Source: Flavobacteriales bacterium (GTDB taxonomy: Bacteria > Bacteroidota > Bacteroidia > Flavobacteriales_E > Vicingaceae). Taken from it: a stretch of DNA of 50,949 nt. The stretch lies in NCBI GenBank assembly GCA_015075325.1, contig JABTUP010000022.1, positions 1 through 50,949 of the forward strand, written 5' to 3'. Below, piece after piece: positions 1 to 13,281 of the stretch. The notes beneath the pieces were generated by a model. It had not been told where the DNA came from and made no database searches. It saw only the letters and a list, made by a program, of their open reading frames with translations. The position numbers were made by a program, and so were the translations under genes. Positions within the stretch are counted from its first letter, which is position 1. The number at the start of each line of letters is the position of its first letter.

Positions 1-126
1 ATTACCATATCTCTTAAAAAGCTCATCTTAAAAGGAAAAATCGGTTTATCAACAAATCAATGTGAAAAATATCTGATTGATTATCAATGCAGATAAGTAA
101 TAATTAAAAAAAAAAGTAAAGAGATG

Positions 127-157
127 TTTGCTAATATCAAAAACCTGTCTACTTTTG
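127..157 (+). promoter_or_regulatory. rrn promoter P1
   Basis: TTTG at 127-130, a 19-nt spacer and TACTTTTG at 150-157 match the Bacteroidota housekeeping promoter (TTTG-N19-TAnnTTTG) exactly. Transcription would start at about 163-165, just before the 16-nt element TTCGAAACAACGGTTT at 166-181. It is the most distal of three promoters driving the rRNA operon. Confidence 0.8.
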
Positions 158-165
158 CATCCGCT

Positions 166-286
166 TTCGAAACAACGGTTTCATCAAATAAAAAGCGAAA
201 AAATTGAAATAAAAATTTTTTTCAAAAAAAAGTTGCTAGATTAAAAAATTAATCTACTTTTGCAACCCCATTCGAAACAACGGTTT
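166..286 (+). repeat. Direct repeat of a 16-nt leader element after P1 and P2
   Basis: TTCGAAACAACGGTTT occurs at 166-181 and at 271-286, each about 8 nt after a -7 element, so it would form the first transcribed bases of both transcripts. The remainder of the 1-540 region is AT-rich leader with no protein-coding gene that I can see. Confidence 0.75.
232..262 (+). promoter_or_regulatory. rrn promoter P2
   Basis: GTTG at 232-235, a 19-nt spacer and TACTTTTG at 255-262. This promoter lies exactly 105 bp after P1 and is followed by the same 16-nt element (271-286), so P1 and P2 look like a duplicated promoter-plus-leader unit. Confidence 0.8.
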
Positions 287-327
287 TAAATGTTAAAAAT
301 AAAGTTTGAAAAAAAGTTATAAATTTA

Positions 328-358
328 TTTGGAGGTAATAAATTTATTTGTAGTTTTG
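328..358 (+). promoter_or_regulatory. rrn promoter P3
   Basis: TTTG at 328-331, a 19-nt spacer and TAGTTTTG at 351-358. It is the closest promoter to 16S, about 190 bp upstream of the mature 5' end. It lacks the 16-nt element found after P1 and P2. Confidence 0.8.
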
Positions 359-434
359 CCTCCCCAAAATAATCAGAAAATGTTCTGAAGTTTATTTGGA
401 AAAAAAGATAATAGTTCTCTATACATATTATAGC

Positions 435-443
435 GTTCTTTGA
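435..443 (+). promoter_or_regulatory. boxA-like antitermination site, rrn leader
   Basis: GTTCTTTGA at 435-443 lies about 107 nt before 16S and recurs at 2374-2382 in the tRNA-23S spacer. It resembles the bacterial boxA core (TGCTCTTTA) bound by NusB/S10 for rRNA antitermination. The role is inferred from position and recurrence. Confidence 0.5.
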
Positions 444-550
444 AAAAATTGAAGTAAGATAAAAAACAAGGTAAGTATCCCGATTTATAAAGAATTTAAT
501 TTCTAAACTTCGTGAGAAATAATCTCAAATAACATTTAAGATTAATTACA

Positions 551-2070
<1,520 letters not shown>

Positions 2071-2189
2071 TAGAGAAGGTTGTTTCTACTACGCTTTAGC
2101 GTGGTGATACTTATCTTTTTTTTTATCTTCTTCATTTTTTACCCAAAACAAGCTCAGTTAGGGCTTCTGCCTCTAAGCTTAGATTATTT

Positions 2190-2263
2190 AGTCCTATAGC
2201 TCAGTTGGTTAGAGCGCTACACTGATAATGTAGAGGTCCGCAGTTCAAATCTGCGTGGGACTA
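2190..2263 (+). tRNA. tRNA-Ile (GAT anticodon)
   Basis: A 74-nt cloverleaf. Acceptor AGTCCTA (2190-2196) pairs with TGGGACT (2256-2262), the anticodon loop CTGATAA carries GAT, and the T arm contains GTTCAAAT. The discriminator is A and the CCA end is not encoded. This is the usual 16S-23S spacer tRNA, 12 nt before tRNA-Ala. Confidence 0.97.
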
Positions 2264-2274
2264 CAACTTGTATT

Positions 2275-2348
2275 GGGGGATTAGCTCAGCTGGCTAGAGC
2301 GCCTGCCTTGCACGCAGGAGGTCATCGGTTCGACTCCGATATTCTCCA
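2275..2348 (+). tRNA. tRNA-Ala (TGC anticodon)
   Basis: A 74-nt cloverleaf. Acceptor GGGGGAT (2275-2281) pairs with ATTCTCC (2341-2347), the anticodon loop CTTGCAC carries TGC, and the T loop begins TTCGA. CCA is not encoded. Second spacer tRNA of the rrn operon. Confidence 0.97.
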
Positions 2349-2373
2349 CTTTATCCTTAATTGTAAGGAAAAA

Positions 2374-2382
2374 GTTCTTTGA
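2374..2382 (+). promoter_or_regulatory. boxA-like antitermination site, tRNA-23S spacer
   Basis: GTTCTTTGA is repeated here about 40 nt before 23S, identical to the leader copy at 435-443. A second boxA ahead of 23S is the usual arrangement in bacterial rrn operons, which supports the assignment. Confidence 0.5.
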
Positions 2383-2420
2383 CATCTTGAAAGAAATTAT
2401 AGAATAAAATTTAATGAAAT

Positions 2421-5306
<2,886 letters not shown>

Positions 5307-5366
5307 TCTACATTAAATTTTAAACTATAATTTCTTTCATTATATGTCTTAAAAATATTAATGACT

Positions 5367-5476
5367 TATGGTGATTATAGCAGCGGGGATCACCTCTTCC
5401 CATTCCGAACAGAGTAGTTAAGCCCGCTTGCGCAGATGGTACTGGGGTTAACCTGGGAGAGTATGACGTCGCCAAT
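5367..5476 (+). rRNA. rrf: 5S ribosomal RNA
   Basis: About 110 nt containing CCCATTCCGAACAGAGTAG and TTAAGCCCGC, the conserved loop of 5S. Terminal helix I pairs TGGTGA (5369-5374) with GTCGCCA-type sequence near 5469-5474. It is the last gene of the rrn operon, about 60 nt after 23S. Confidence 0.95.
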
Positions 5477-5483
5477 TTTAATG

Positions 5484-5520
5484 AAACCCCGATTTAGTTT
5501 ACTATTTCGGGGTTTTTTTT
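5484..5520 (+). terminator. Rho-independent terminator of the rrn operon
   Basis: Stem AAACCCCGA (5484-5492) pairs with TCGGGGTTT (5507-5515), followed by a run of T. It lies immediately after 5S and ends the rRNA transcript. Confidence 0.92.
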
Positions 5521-5591
5521 TAATCTTTTTTATCGCTTATTTTATTCTCTTTCCTAATTCTCATCACCAATTTTATTATTTTCGCTTTGAA

Positions 5592-7379
5592 ATGAATTTT
5601 CAACTTAAAATAATTAGCTTTTTTGTTTTCTTTTCTAGCTCTTTTGCTATTAATGCTCAAGAACTTGATTCTGTTCAAACCAACAATGAGTATAAAACTA
5701 TTTTATTTAATGATAAGGAGTTTCTTGATGTGCTTTTTTACAAGCATTTCAATAATATGTTTATCAATAATTTGGGCACTTATGGGTCTTCTCACTATTA
5801 TGCTACAACTTATTTAACCGATAATCAGTCCTCTATTTTTGCTCCAATTATTTTAAAAAACAGATTACTTGCTTTAAATGGTTTTAGACCGTTTACCAAT
5901 ATTACTTGGATAAATGCAGGAAGAAGAGAACAGATTCTTTCAATTAATCATATTCAAAAATTTGGTAGAGTTGCTGATTTGCATTTGTATTATAAAAGAA
6001 TAAGCTCTCCTGGAAGCTATATTAATCAAGAAGTAAATGATAACGACCTTAGAAGTGAATTTAATTTTTATACTCCAAATAAATTATATCAGGGTAAATT
6101 GTTTTTTAATTTACGACGACTAAATAATCAGGAAAATGGTGGTTTAAATGATATTAAGGACTTTGCTAGAGATAGTATTGAACGACGAGAATTGTTTAAG
6201 GTTAACCTTAACAAATCGTATTATCAAACTAGAATTATTGATTTTGGTATCAATCAACAAGTAAATTTGTTTAACAAAGAAATTGACTCTACTCGTAATC
6301 AAACCATTTTTTTAGGTTTAAACAATCATGTTTCAAATACACGTCGTGAATATTTCGACTTTAATTCAAACTCGCCAATTTATGATACAACGTATTTTGA
6401 TACCACTTTTACTCAATGGAAGGATTCTACTCATTTGAATTCTTTTTTTAATCGTTTCTCTTTAGGATTTAGTAATACATCATTTACAATAGAACCTTAT
6501 ATTCGTTATGAAAGTTATAAGTATCATCAATATTTAGGAATTGATACACTGTTTTCGAGTAGTTATGCTGGGTCTTCGTTAGCTTATGTAAAATCACGTG
6601 TGAATTTACTCGCCGATTTTAATTATGGAATAAACGGATACCACCAAAATGATGTGAATGCTAATTTAACAGCTAACTATACCAAGCAAGATAATTACCA
6701 ATTGAAGCTACAGGTGTTCTTTCAATTAAACGAACCAGATGTGTATTTCAAAACATTCGCGTCGAACCACTTTATGTGGGAAAATTATTCGTTTGATAAA
6801 CAGCAGCAGACCTTTATTGGTTCGGAGTTTTACATCAATTCGTGGGATTTAAAGCTGGTTGCAAATGCTAAATTACTTTCCAATTTAATTTATTTTGATA
6901 CGCTTGCTTTGCCTGCTCAGCAAAATCAAAATGAAACCATAAGCACGTTTATGGCTGAAAAAGGTTACCGATTTAAAAATGTACATTTTAGAACGGCGTT
7001 GTTGTATCAATTAACTTCTGACAGGTACATTTTGCCCATGCCAAACATTGCGGCTCGACAAATTATTTATTACGAAAATAGAATATTTAAAAAAGCCATG
7101 AAAATTAGAGTGGGAGCTAATGTAACCTACTCAACCAAATATTATGCACATGCATTTATGCCTAGTATTTCGCAGTATTATGCACAAAACGATACCAAAA
7201 TTGGCGACTATCCGTTTGTAGATTTCTTTTTGAGTACGCACTTAAAACGAGCACAAATCTTTTTTAAATGGGAACATATTAATGCAGGGTACTCTGGTTT
7301 AACATATTTGGCAACACCTAGCACTCCTTTTTTAGATCGCTCGTTTAAGTTTGGGGTAAGTTGGAATATGTTTGATTAG
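5592..7379 (+). CDS. Putative outer-membrane porin, Bacteroidota type
   Basis: Exported protein of 595 aa. The start is set at the ATG at 5592, because from there the protein begins with a clear signal peptide (MNFQLKIISFFVFFSSS, cleavage near INAQ). Upstream in-frame codons run back through the terminator and 5S. The rest is rich in Tyr, Asn and Phe with alternating beta-strand patterns, and the C-terminus ends in an aromatic-rich strand (FKFGVSWNMFD), as in outer-membrane barrels. The N-terminal region (TYLTDNQSS, LNGFRPF, WINAGRREQ) resembles the Bacteroidota putative-porin family. Its substrate cannot be told from sequence. It is monocistronic between the rrn terminator and a convergent permease gene. 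No clear promoter was seen in the short upstream gap. Confidence 0.8.
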   Translation: MNFQLKIISFFVFFSSSFAINAQELDSVQTNNEYKTILFNDKEFLDVLFYKHFNNMFINNLGTYGSSHYYATTYLTDNQSSIFAPIILKNRLLALNGFRPFTNITWINAGRREQILSINHIQKFGRVADLHLYYKRISSPGSYINQEVNDNDLRSEFNFYTPNKLYQGKLFFNLRRLNNQENGGLNDIKDFARDSIERRELFKVNLNKSYYQTRIIDFGINQQVNLFNKEIDSTRNQTIFLGLNNHVSNTRREYFDFNSNSPIYDTTYFDTTFTQWKDSTHLNSFFNRFSLGFSNTSFTIEPYIRYESYKYHQYLGIDTLFSSSYAGSSLAYVKSRVNLLADFNYGINGYHQNDVNANLTANYTKQDNYQLKLQVFFQLNEPDVYFKTFASNHFMWENYSFDKQQQTFIGSEFYINSWDLKLVANAKLLSNLIYFDTLALPAQQNQNETISTFMAEKGYRFKNVHFRTALLYQLTSDRYILPMPNIAARQIIYYENRIFKKAMKIRVGANVTYSTKYYAHAFMPSISQYYAQNDTKIGDYPFVDFFLSTHLKRAQIFFKWEHINAGYSGLTYLATPSTPFLDRSFKFGVSWNMFD

Positions 7380-7435
7380 AAATATATCGACAAATATTGT
7401 ATTGGAACTTATATCTTCTAAATAAATAGTTAGAT

Positions 7436-9226
7436 TTAAAACGGAAAAAATATTGGAATAAAAATAGTTGCAATAATCCAAAACAGAATATTTAACGCTG
7501 TTCCAACCTTTAAAAAATCCAAAAATTTATAATTTCCAGCACTATAAACCATTGCATTACATTGATAACCAACAGGTGTCATGAAACTTGCTGAAGCGGC
7601 GAATGTAATTGCCATTAAAAAAGGTGTTGGATTTAATCCCAAATTGTGGGCTGTAGCTATTGAGATAGGAGCCAACAAAGCTGCAGTTGCATTATTCGAC
7701 ATAATTTCTGTAAGTAAGGATGTAACCAAATATAACCCAGAAATAATGGCTATTGGTCCCCATTGGCCTAAATTTCCAACAATATTTTCAGCTATTAGTT
7801 TGTCTAGTCCAGTATTTTTCATGGCAACTCCCAAACTTAATGCTCCAACCAACAAAAACACAATTTTCCAATTGATGGCTTCGTAAGTTTCTTTCATGGT
7901 TAAACATTTAAGCAAAACCAATAGAACCACTCCTGCTATAGTTCCAACCATAATATCAAGAACCTCAAATGTAGCCAACCCAACTATGGCTAACATTACT
8001 GATATCACAATATAAAATTTCTTTTTATCAAAATCCATCAAGGTATCTTCCGATATTAATACAAATGGATTGTCTTGATCTGTCTCTAATTTTTTTATTT
8101 CCTTAATGTAGTGATTCTTTACTTCAGCCAAAATTACATCTCCAGCTTTTAGTTTAACATTATACAAATCTTCATGCACAACTTCCTCTCTATGCTGAAT
8201 AGCTAGAGGAATGGCTCTAAATCGTCGTCTAAAATCGACCTCTCGTAAAGTTTGGTCTTCTAATTCCGAATTAGAGGTAATCACCATCTCAACCAAAGTT
8301 GTGTGTTGTCCTTTAATGTCTTCGCCTCCTATTTTAAGCGAAGAAGCTACCATTATTTTTGCTCTATCTTTTAGTTGCTTAATTTTTTCCACATTACATC
8401 TAACTTTCAACACATCGTTGGCAAGCAACACAAAATCTCCAGCTGGTAAGTTGTATATATCTGTTCCTCTTCTAACTTCAATAACATCCATTTCCAATTC
8501 TTTTACCAAAGTCGAATCCATTATTGTTTTGCCAACAGCATCCGAATTCTCAAGCAATTCAATTTCTGACAAATAATTTCTCATACCAAACTTGGTATTC
8601 AAATCTTCTTGTTTTCTGTCAGGAAGTAATTTTATACCAAAAAAGACCATATAGACAATACCTACTGCCAGAAAAACCAATCCCATTGGAGCCATATCAA
8701 ACATCTGAAAAGCTCCAACTCCTTCTTTCTCTGCAATACCACTTACCAAAATATTTGTTGATGTTCCTATCAACGTACACGTACCTCCAAAAATAGTTGC
8801 AAACGATAATGGAATTAGCATTTTTGTTGGGCTTTGACCAGATGCGTGAGCAATTTGAATAACCACAGGAATAAAAATAGCTACAACTGGTGTATTGTTT
8901 ATAAAGGCAGATATTACAGCAACCACAATCATCATTAAACTAATACCTAATGTAAAATTGGTTCGAAACAAGTTAGATAATCGGTGAGTAAAAAACTGTA
9001 GAGCCCCCGTCTTTAGTAAAGCTGCACTGAGCACAAACATAAAAGCAACAGTAATCGTTGCTTTGTTACTAAACCCTTCTACCCCCTCTTGAGGAGTAAC
9101 TATCCCAAACAAAATTAAGGTAGTCATAATCAACAAGGCAACCAAATCAATGGAGATAATTTCGGTTGCAAACAAAATGATTGCACCGAGAATTACAATT
9201 AAAGTGATAATAGCATCTATTGACAT
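7436..9226 (-). CDS. SLC13/DASS-family anion permease with two RCK_C domains
   Basis: Inner-membrane transporter of 596 aa. Hydrophobic segments occupy about residues 5-205 and 400-596. Between them lie two soluble repeats (about 215-285 and 300-385) with the TrkA-C/RCK_C pattern ([37 protein letters not shown]). SLC13 motifs are visible in both halves: INNTP and GTSTN in the first, [12 protein letters not shown] in the second. Relatives with this layout carry sulfate or other divalent anions. It is downstream of the ChrA gene and has its own upstream CTATT-N5-TATAG motif (9259-9273), like the dioxygenase and TonB receptor genes, so sulfate or a sulfonate is a reasonable but unproven substrate. 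Confidence 0.85.
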   Translation of the reverse strand: MSIDAIITLIVILGAIILFATEIISIDLVALLIMTTLILFGIVTPQEGVEGFSNKATITVAFMFVLSAALLKTGALQFFTHRLSNLFRTNFTLGISLMMIVVAVISAFINNTPVVAIFIPVVIQIAHASGQSPTKMLIPLSFATIFGGTCTLIGTSTNILVSGIAEKEGVGAFQMFDMAPMGLVFLAVGIVYMVFFGIKLLPDRKQEDLNTKFGMRNYLSEIELLENSDAVGKTIMDSTLVKELEMDVIEVRRGTDIYNLPAGDFVLLANDVLKVRCNVEKIKQLKDRAKIMVASSLKIGGEDIKGQHTTLVEMVITSNSELEDQTLREVDFRRRFRAIPLAIQHREEVVHEDLYNVKLKAGDVILAEVKNHYIKEIKKLETDQDNPFVLISEDTLMDFDKKKFYIVISVMLAIVGLATFEVLDIMVGTIAGVVLLVLLKCLTMKETYEAINWKIVFLLVGALSLGVAMKNTGLDKLIAENIVGNLGQWGPIAIISGLYLVTSLLTEIMSNNATAALLAPISIATAHNLGLNPTPFLMAITFAASASFMTPVGYQCNAMVYSAGNYKFLDFLKVGTALNILFWIIATIFIPIFFPF

Positions 9227-9244
9227 ATCTGTTATTTTAAGTAG

Positions 9245-9273
9245 TAAAAGTAATAAGTCTATTTAATTTATAG
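9245..9273 (-). promoter_or_regulatory. Operator-like motif and weak promoter for the SLC13 gene
   Basis: On the plus strand, CTATTTAATTTATAG at 9259-9273 followed by AGT matches the motif upstream of the TonB receptor and the dioxygenase, including the shared 10-mer TTTATAGAGT. A near-consensus minus-strand -7 element, TACTTTTA (9252-9245), lies 6 nt inside it, about 19 nt before the start codon. Confidence 0.5.
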
Positions 9274-9303
9274 AGTTTATATAGGCTTAATATTAGATAA
9301 ATA

Positions 9304-10473
9304 CTAAAAAAACATTTTTAATCCTATACCAACCAAAGCAGCTATAGCAATTATATAGGGCTCTTGAATTTTTTTAACATAAATTAGAACCAATAAACTT
9401 ACAAGTGCAATCAGAACAGTTGGAATATCAATAAGTGAGCGACTTGAGATTACAATTACAGCACCAACCAATGCACCAATAACAGCAGCTGTTATTCCGT
9501 CAACAAATGCCTTAATACTGGTATTTTTAGCAATCTTCTTAAAATAGGGAGCTGGAATAATGGTCATCAAATAACACGGTAAAAAAGTTGCTCCTGCTGC
9601 AATAACAGCCCCAGGAAATCCTGCTACTAAATAGCCAATAAACCCAACTGAGATTACAACCGGACCTGGCGTTATCATTGCCACGGCTACTGCATCTAGA
9701 AATTGATTTTCTGTTAACCAACCAAATTCATTTACCACACCTCCATGTAAAAATGGAACAATTGCAAGTCCACTACCAAAAACAAAAGCACCTGCTTTAG
9801 TGAAGAAAATAGCAATTTGTTCTAGTTTAGTTACTTCATATGACCAAAATCCTATGCCTGAGAATAATATCAATGGCAAAGTGTTAACCTTTTTCATCCA
9901 TTTAGGTGGTGCTTTTACAATCATGTAAATTATTGCTAAACCAACAAATAAAAGAACTTCTTCTGATTGAGTAACAGCTGTAACAATAGCCATTAAAACA
10001 TAAAATAACCAGAGTAACCAATTAGTCTTTATAGACTGAAAATCAATTTTACTGATTGATTTTACTGTTAATTTATATGAGCTAAATGCAATAATACCAA
10101 TAACTGATGCACTAACACCATAAAAAACAGCTTGCATCCACTCTAAACCTCCGTAAAGTTTATAAGCCATTCCTAATAAAACTACCATAATAAACGAAGG
10201 AATGATAAAAGCAATACCTGTAATTGTAGCCCCTAAAATGCCATAATGAACATATCCCAAATAAATACCTAATTGAGCAGCTAATGGACCTGGTGCTAAT
10301 TGAGCCAGAGCCAAACCTTCTTTGTATTCATCTTCTGAAATCCATTTTTTATTTTCAACCAAATCGCGATGCATATATCCAACTAAGGCAACTGGTCCTC
10401 CAAAACCAGTTGCCCCTAATTTTAAAAAATATATTGCAATATCAGCAAGTGTATATGTTGGTTTTTCTGTCAT
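9304..10473 (-). CDS. chrA: ChrA-family (CHR) anion transporter
   Basis: Membrane protein of 389 aa with two homologous CHR halves, the long two-domain form. The first half has GATGFGGPVALVGYMHRDLV and APGPLAAQLGIYLGY; the second has FVFGSGLAIVPFLHGGVV and TPGPVVISVGFIGY. Known members export chromate, a sulfate analogue, coupled to the membrane potential. The ATG at 10473 is preferred; a TTG at 10482 would abut the receptor stop codon exactly. Its position 9 nt after the TonB receptor and before the SLC13 permease suggests handling of sulfate or sulfite rather than chromate resistance alone. That is inference. Confidence 0.88.
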   Translation of the reverse strand: MTEKPTYTLADIAIYFLKLGATGFGGPVALVGYMHRDLVENKKWISEDEYKEGLALAQLAPGPLAAQLGIYLGYVHYGILGATITGIAFIIPSFIMVVLLGMAYKLYGGLEWMQAVFYGVSASVIGIIAFSSYKLTVKSISKIDFQSIKTNWLLWLFYVLMAIVTAVTQSEEVLLFVGLAIIYMIVKAPPKWMKKVNTLPLILFSGIGFWSYEVTKLEQIAIFFTKAGAFVFGSGLAIVPFLHGGVVNEFGWLTENQFLDAVAVAMITPGPVVISVGFIGYLVAGFPGAVIAAGATFLPCYLMTIIPAPYFKKIAKNTSIKAFVDGITAAVIGALVGAVIVISSRSLIDIPTVLIALVSLLVLIYVKKIQEPYIIAIAALVGIGLKMFF

Positions 10474-10482
10474 AGTCGTCAA

Positions 10483-13038
10483 TTATAATGAATACCTTAA
10501 TGTTATACCAAAAGTTCGTTGGTCGCCAAGTACTCCTGCATATTGGCCTGAACTTCCACCTGCTGGCAACAATTGTTCAAAATAGTTTTTATCCAATACA
10601 TTACGAGCCCATATTGAAAATGACAAACCTTCAGCTGCTTTAAAGCCTATTCGAGCATTCAACAAAGCATATCCCGCAACGTTCAAATATTGAGATGGCG
10701 AAGGATTTGAAGAAAATGCAGAACGTGCATAAACATCACTCGCAATAAAATACCTGCCTTTTTCATTGCCATTAAATTTTCCTTTGGTAGATAGCTCTAA
10801 TCCAACAGAACCTGCCCATTTTGAAATACCTGGTAAATCACCACCAGAAACATCTTTAAATGAAACTTGTGAACCAACTTCTTCTAAAGGAAGTGGTGCA
10901 TTCTTAAATGTTTTGTAGATTCCTTCGGTGTAAGATAAACCTCCGTTAAATGAGATAAATTCTTTTATACCAACACTTGTTTCTAACTCTAAACCTCTAA
11001 CATTAACTGCTTCGGCATTGGCTAAATACCCTCTATTAACTCCAATTTCAGGTGCTTGAACAAGTGTTTGATAATCCTTAATATCGGTATTAAAACCAGT
11101 TAGGTTAAATGATGAATTTTTAAATGGAGAAGTTTTAATCCCTAACTCATAATGGACAACCTGCTCAGGTCTTACAACTGCTAAATCTAAAGCAACTTGT
11201 CCATTTATAGTTGGCAATCCACCAAGATTTATTCCTACTGGTTTAAAACTTTGCGAATAAGTGGCAAAAGTATTTATTCGTTCAGACACTTTATAAGACA
11301 ACGTTACTTGACCAGAAAAATTAGTATCATCTACTTTTGCTTTGAATTCTTGATTTGAATATACTGCTCTTTTTAGAGCTAGTAATGCAGGGTCGGTTGT
11401 TTGTAATCCACCATAAGTAACACGGCTGTAGTCTACACTTTTCTCGTCATAATTATAGCGGATACCAGGAAGTAAATGTAATCCTTTAAAAATTTCCCAA
11501 TCAATTTGACCAAAAACAGCAGCACTTGTTGTAATAAGTTCAGATGTTGTTCTAATACCATAACCATCTAATAAGCCCGGGGTTTTCCATAGAGCACTAG
11601 TAGAAGTTTGAACAAATCGCCATTGATCTTTACCCGATTCCTCAGTATGATAAGGCGAAGTTTTTAGATTTTGTCCAATAGCATAAACACCTATTACACC
11701 ACTTAATTTTGAAGAAAATTCTCCTGCATAACGAATTTCTTGCGACCAATTTCGATGCTCTGATGGTGCTTGGGATTTAGCCAGAGCTTGTAAACCCGTA
11801 AAATCTCTATCGTTAGAAGGATCCCAATCCCAAAATCTCCATGCTGTAGTAGAGGTTAATGTTCCAGGACCTATTTTTGCATCAACATTAAGTGAAACAC
11901 CTCCTAAATCATTACCAGATTGCCAAGGTGTATCATGATCTATTTTTCTATCAAAAGCATTCTGACTTGGCAAAGTATAATTTAAATCAGCTATAATTTG
12001 ATTAAATTGGCGATAAGCAGCTCTTTTAGTCGTAACTACGCCTGCAGCAACTTGGGCATAACCATCTGGTCGTTGACGAGAATAATCACCAGCAAGAGTA
12101 ATAAAAACATTATCGATTGGGGTATATAATAGCTGAGTCCTTACTCCTTGATTATTTATGTCATTAACAAATTTTCCAGTATTTACGTTCTCAATTAATC
12201 CATCTCTTTGTGTTCCTGAAAACGATAAACGAGCTGCAATCTTTTTAGTTAAAGGACCTGTTACGGATGCTTTGGCTTGAATGTAACCAAAGTTTCCATA
12301 ACTAAGTTCAAATTTAGCTCCAGGAGTAAAACTTGGTCGTCTTGTTTTAATATTAAATGCTCCTGCTGTTGTGTTTTTTCCAAACAAGGTTCCTTGAGGA
12401 CCTCTCAAGACTTCAACCTGTTCTAAATCTACGAAATCTAATGCTGTAGCAGCTGGTCGTGCATAGTAAACGCCATCTACATAAAACCCTACACCTGGCT
12501 CTATGCCGTCATTGGTTAAACCAAATGTAGAACCAAGTCCACGAATATTTAATGTTGTATTTCTTGGGTTTGATGAGTACAATTGAACAGAGGGAATTAA
12601 TTCTTTAAGCCTGTTTACATTAAATGCACCAGTGTTTTCAACTTGTGCACCACCTACAACAGCTATAGGAATTGGAACTGTTTGAACTGTCTCTTCTCTT
12701 CTCCTTGCTGTTATCACAATTTCTGAGAGATTCGTGTTGCTAGAAAGTACAACCTCAATTAGTTCTTTTGGTATTTCACTATATACTACCTCTTTCAGTT
12801 GATATCCAACAAATTTAAATTGAAGTGTAAAGGGCAATTTTTCCGGTTGTGTTATAGTAAATTTTCCATCATTGTTTGCAATGGCATAACTATTTGTTCC
12901 TTTGATTAACACTGTTGCCCCAACTAAAGTTATTCCTGTTTCATCTTTTACTATACCGCTTATCGTTTTTTGAGCAACTAAGTTATTTGATATTATAATA
13001 GTGATGATTAATAATTGTATTCTTTTAAGTGATTTCAT
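10483..13038 (-). CDS. TonB-dependent outer-membrane receptor with carboxypeptidase-like N-domain
   Basis: Protein of 851 aa. Signal peptide (about 1-22), then a CarboxypepD_reg-like beta-sandwich (about 24-105: SGIVKDETGITLVGATVLIKG), a plug domain (about 115-230: LRGPQGTLFGKNTTAGAFNI, with VDGVYYARP) and a 22-strand barrel ending TFGITLRYSL. Such receptors import scarce substrates using TonB energy. The plug and early barrel look more like the proteobacterial siderophore-type receptors than SusC. There is no SusD partner. The gene follows the FAD protein and precedes chrA by a few bases, and its upstream region carries an operator-like motif. An organosulfur compound is a context-based guess for the ligand; an iron chelate remains possible. 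Confidence 0.9.
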   Translation of the reverse strand: MKSLKRIQLLIITIIISNNLVAQKTISGIVKDETGITLVGATVLIKGTNSYAIANNDGKFTITQPEKLPFTLQFKFVGYQLKEVVYSEIPKELIEVVLSSNTNLSEIVITARRREETVQTVPIPIAVVGGAQVENTGAFNVNRLKELIPSVQLYSSNPRNTTLNIRGLGSTFGLTNDGIEPGVGFYVDGVYYARPAATALDFVDLEQVEVLRGPQGTLFGKNTTAGAFNIKTRRPSFTPGAKFELSYGNFGYIQAKASVTGPLTKKIAARLSFSGTQRDGLIENVNTGKFVNDINNQGVRTQLLYTPIDNVFITLAGDYSRQRPDGYAQVAAGVVTTKRAAYRQFNQIIADLNYTLPSQNAFDRKIDHDTPWQSGNDLGGVSLNVDAKIGPGTLTSTTAWRFWDWDPSNDRDFTGLQALAKSQAPSEHRNWSQEIRYAGEFSSKLSGVIGVYAIGQNLKTSPYHTEESGKDQWRFVQTSTSALWKTPGLLDGYGIRTTSELITTSAAVFGQIDWEIFKGLHLLPGIRYNYDEKSVDYSRVTYGGLQTTDPALLALKRAVYSNQEFKAKVDDTNFSGQVTLSYKVSERINTFATYSQSFKPVGINLGGLPTINGQVALDLAVVRPEQVVHYELGIKTSPFKNSSFNLTGFNTDIKDYQTLVQAPEIGVNRGYLANAEAVNVRGLELETSVGIKEFISFNGGLSYTEGIYKTFKNAPLPLEEVGSQVSFKDVSGGDLPGISKWAGSVGLELSTKGKFNGNEKGRYFIASDVYARSAFSSNPSPSQYLNVAGYALLNARIGFKAAEGLSFSIWARNVLDKNYFEQLLPAGGSSGQYAGVLGDQRTFGITLRYSL

Positions 13039-13178
13039 TGTTAGTTATTTATTTTGTAATTCATATTGATATTATTCATTTAAAGATTTACTAACCTTTA
13101 CATACAACATTTGCAACAACAATATGGTCGAATAAATAATCTAAGCTTTTTCATTTTATCAATATTTTTTTGTGGCTG

Positions 13179-13186
13179 CAAAACTA
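13179..13186 (-). promoter_or_regulatory. -7 element for the TonB receptor
   Basis: CAAAACTA on the plus strand reads TAGTTTTG on the minus strand, a perfect TAnnTTTG. The expected -33 position (about 13206-13209) has no TTTG, which suggests that an activator is needed. Confidence 0.5.
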
Positions 13187-13218
13187 TATGGAAAAAATAC
13201 ATATAAATTAAATTTAGT

Positions 13219-13233
13219 CTATAGAATTTATAG
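13219..13233. promoter_or_regulatory. CTATA-N5-TATAG operator-like motif upstream of the TonB receptor
   Basis: CTATAGAATTTATAG is an inverted repeat with 5-bp arms, followed by AGTAAT. It recurs at 15263-15277 and, weaker, at 9259-9273. It lies 32 nt upstream of the receptor -7 element, just upstream of the -33 region. It is a candidate binding site for the Rrf2 regulator encoded at 15320-15739. Confidence 0.55.
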
Positions 13234-13281
13234 AGTAATTATAAAAAACAGTTAATATGCTGTTATTCAATTAAATAATTT

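Noticed and set aside
5436..5591. Longer N-terminus for the porin, starting in 5S
   Set aside because: It would begin in 5S, run through the terminator hairpin and precede a perfect signal peptide at 5592.
10474..10482. TTG start for the ChrA gene
   Set aside because: An ATG 9 nt downstream gives a normal start; the TTG would merely abut the receptor stop. It cannot be excluded.
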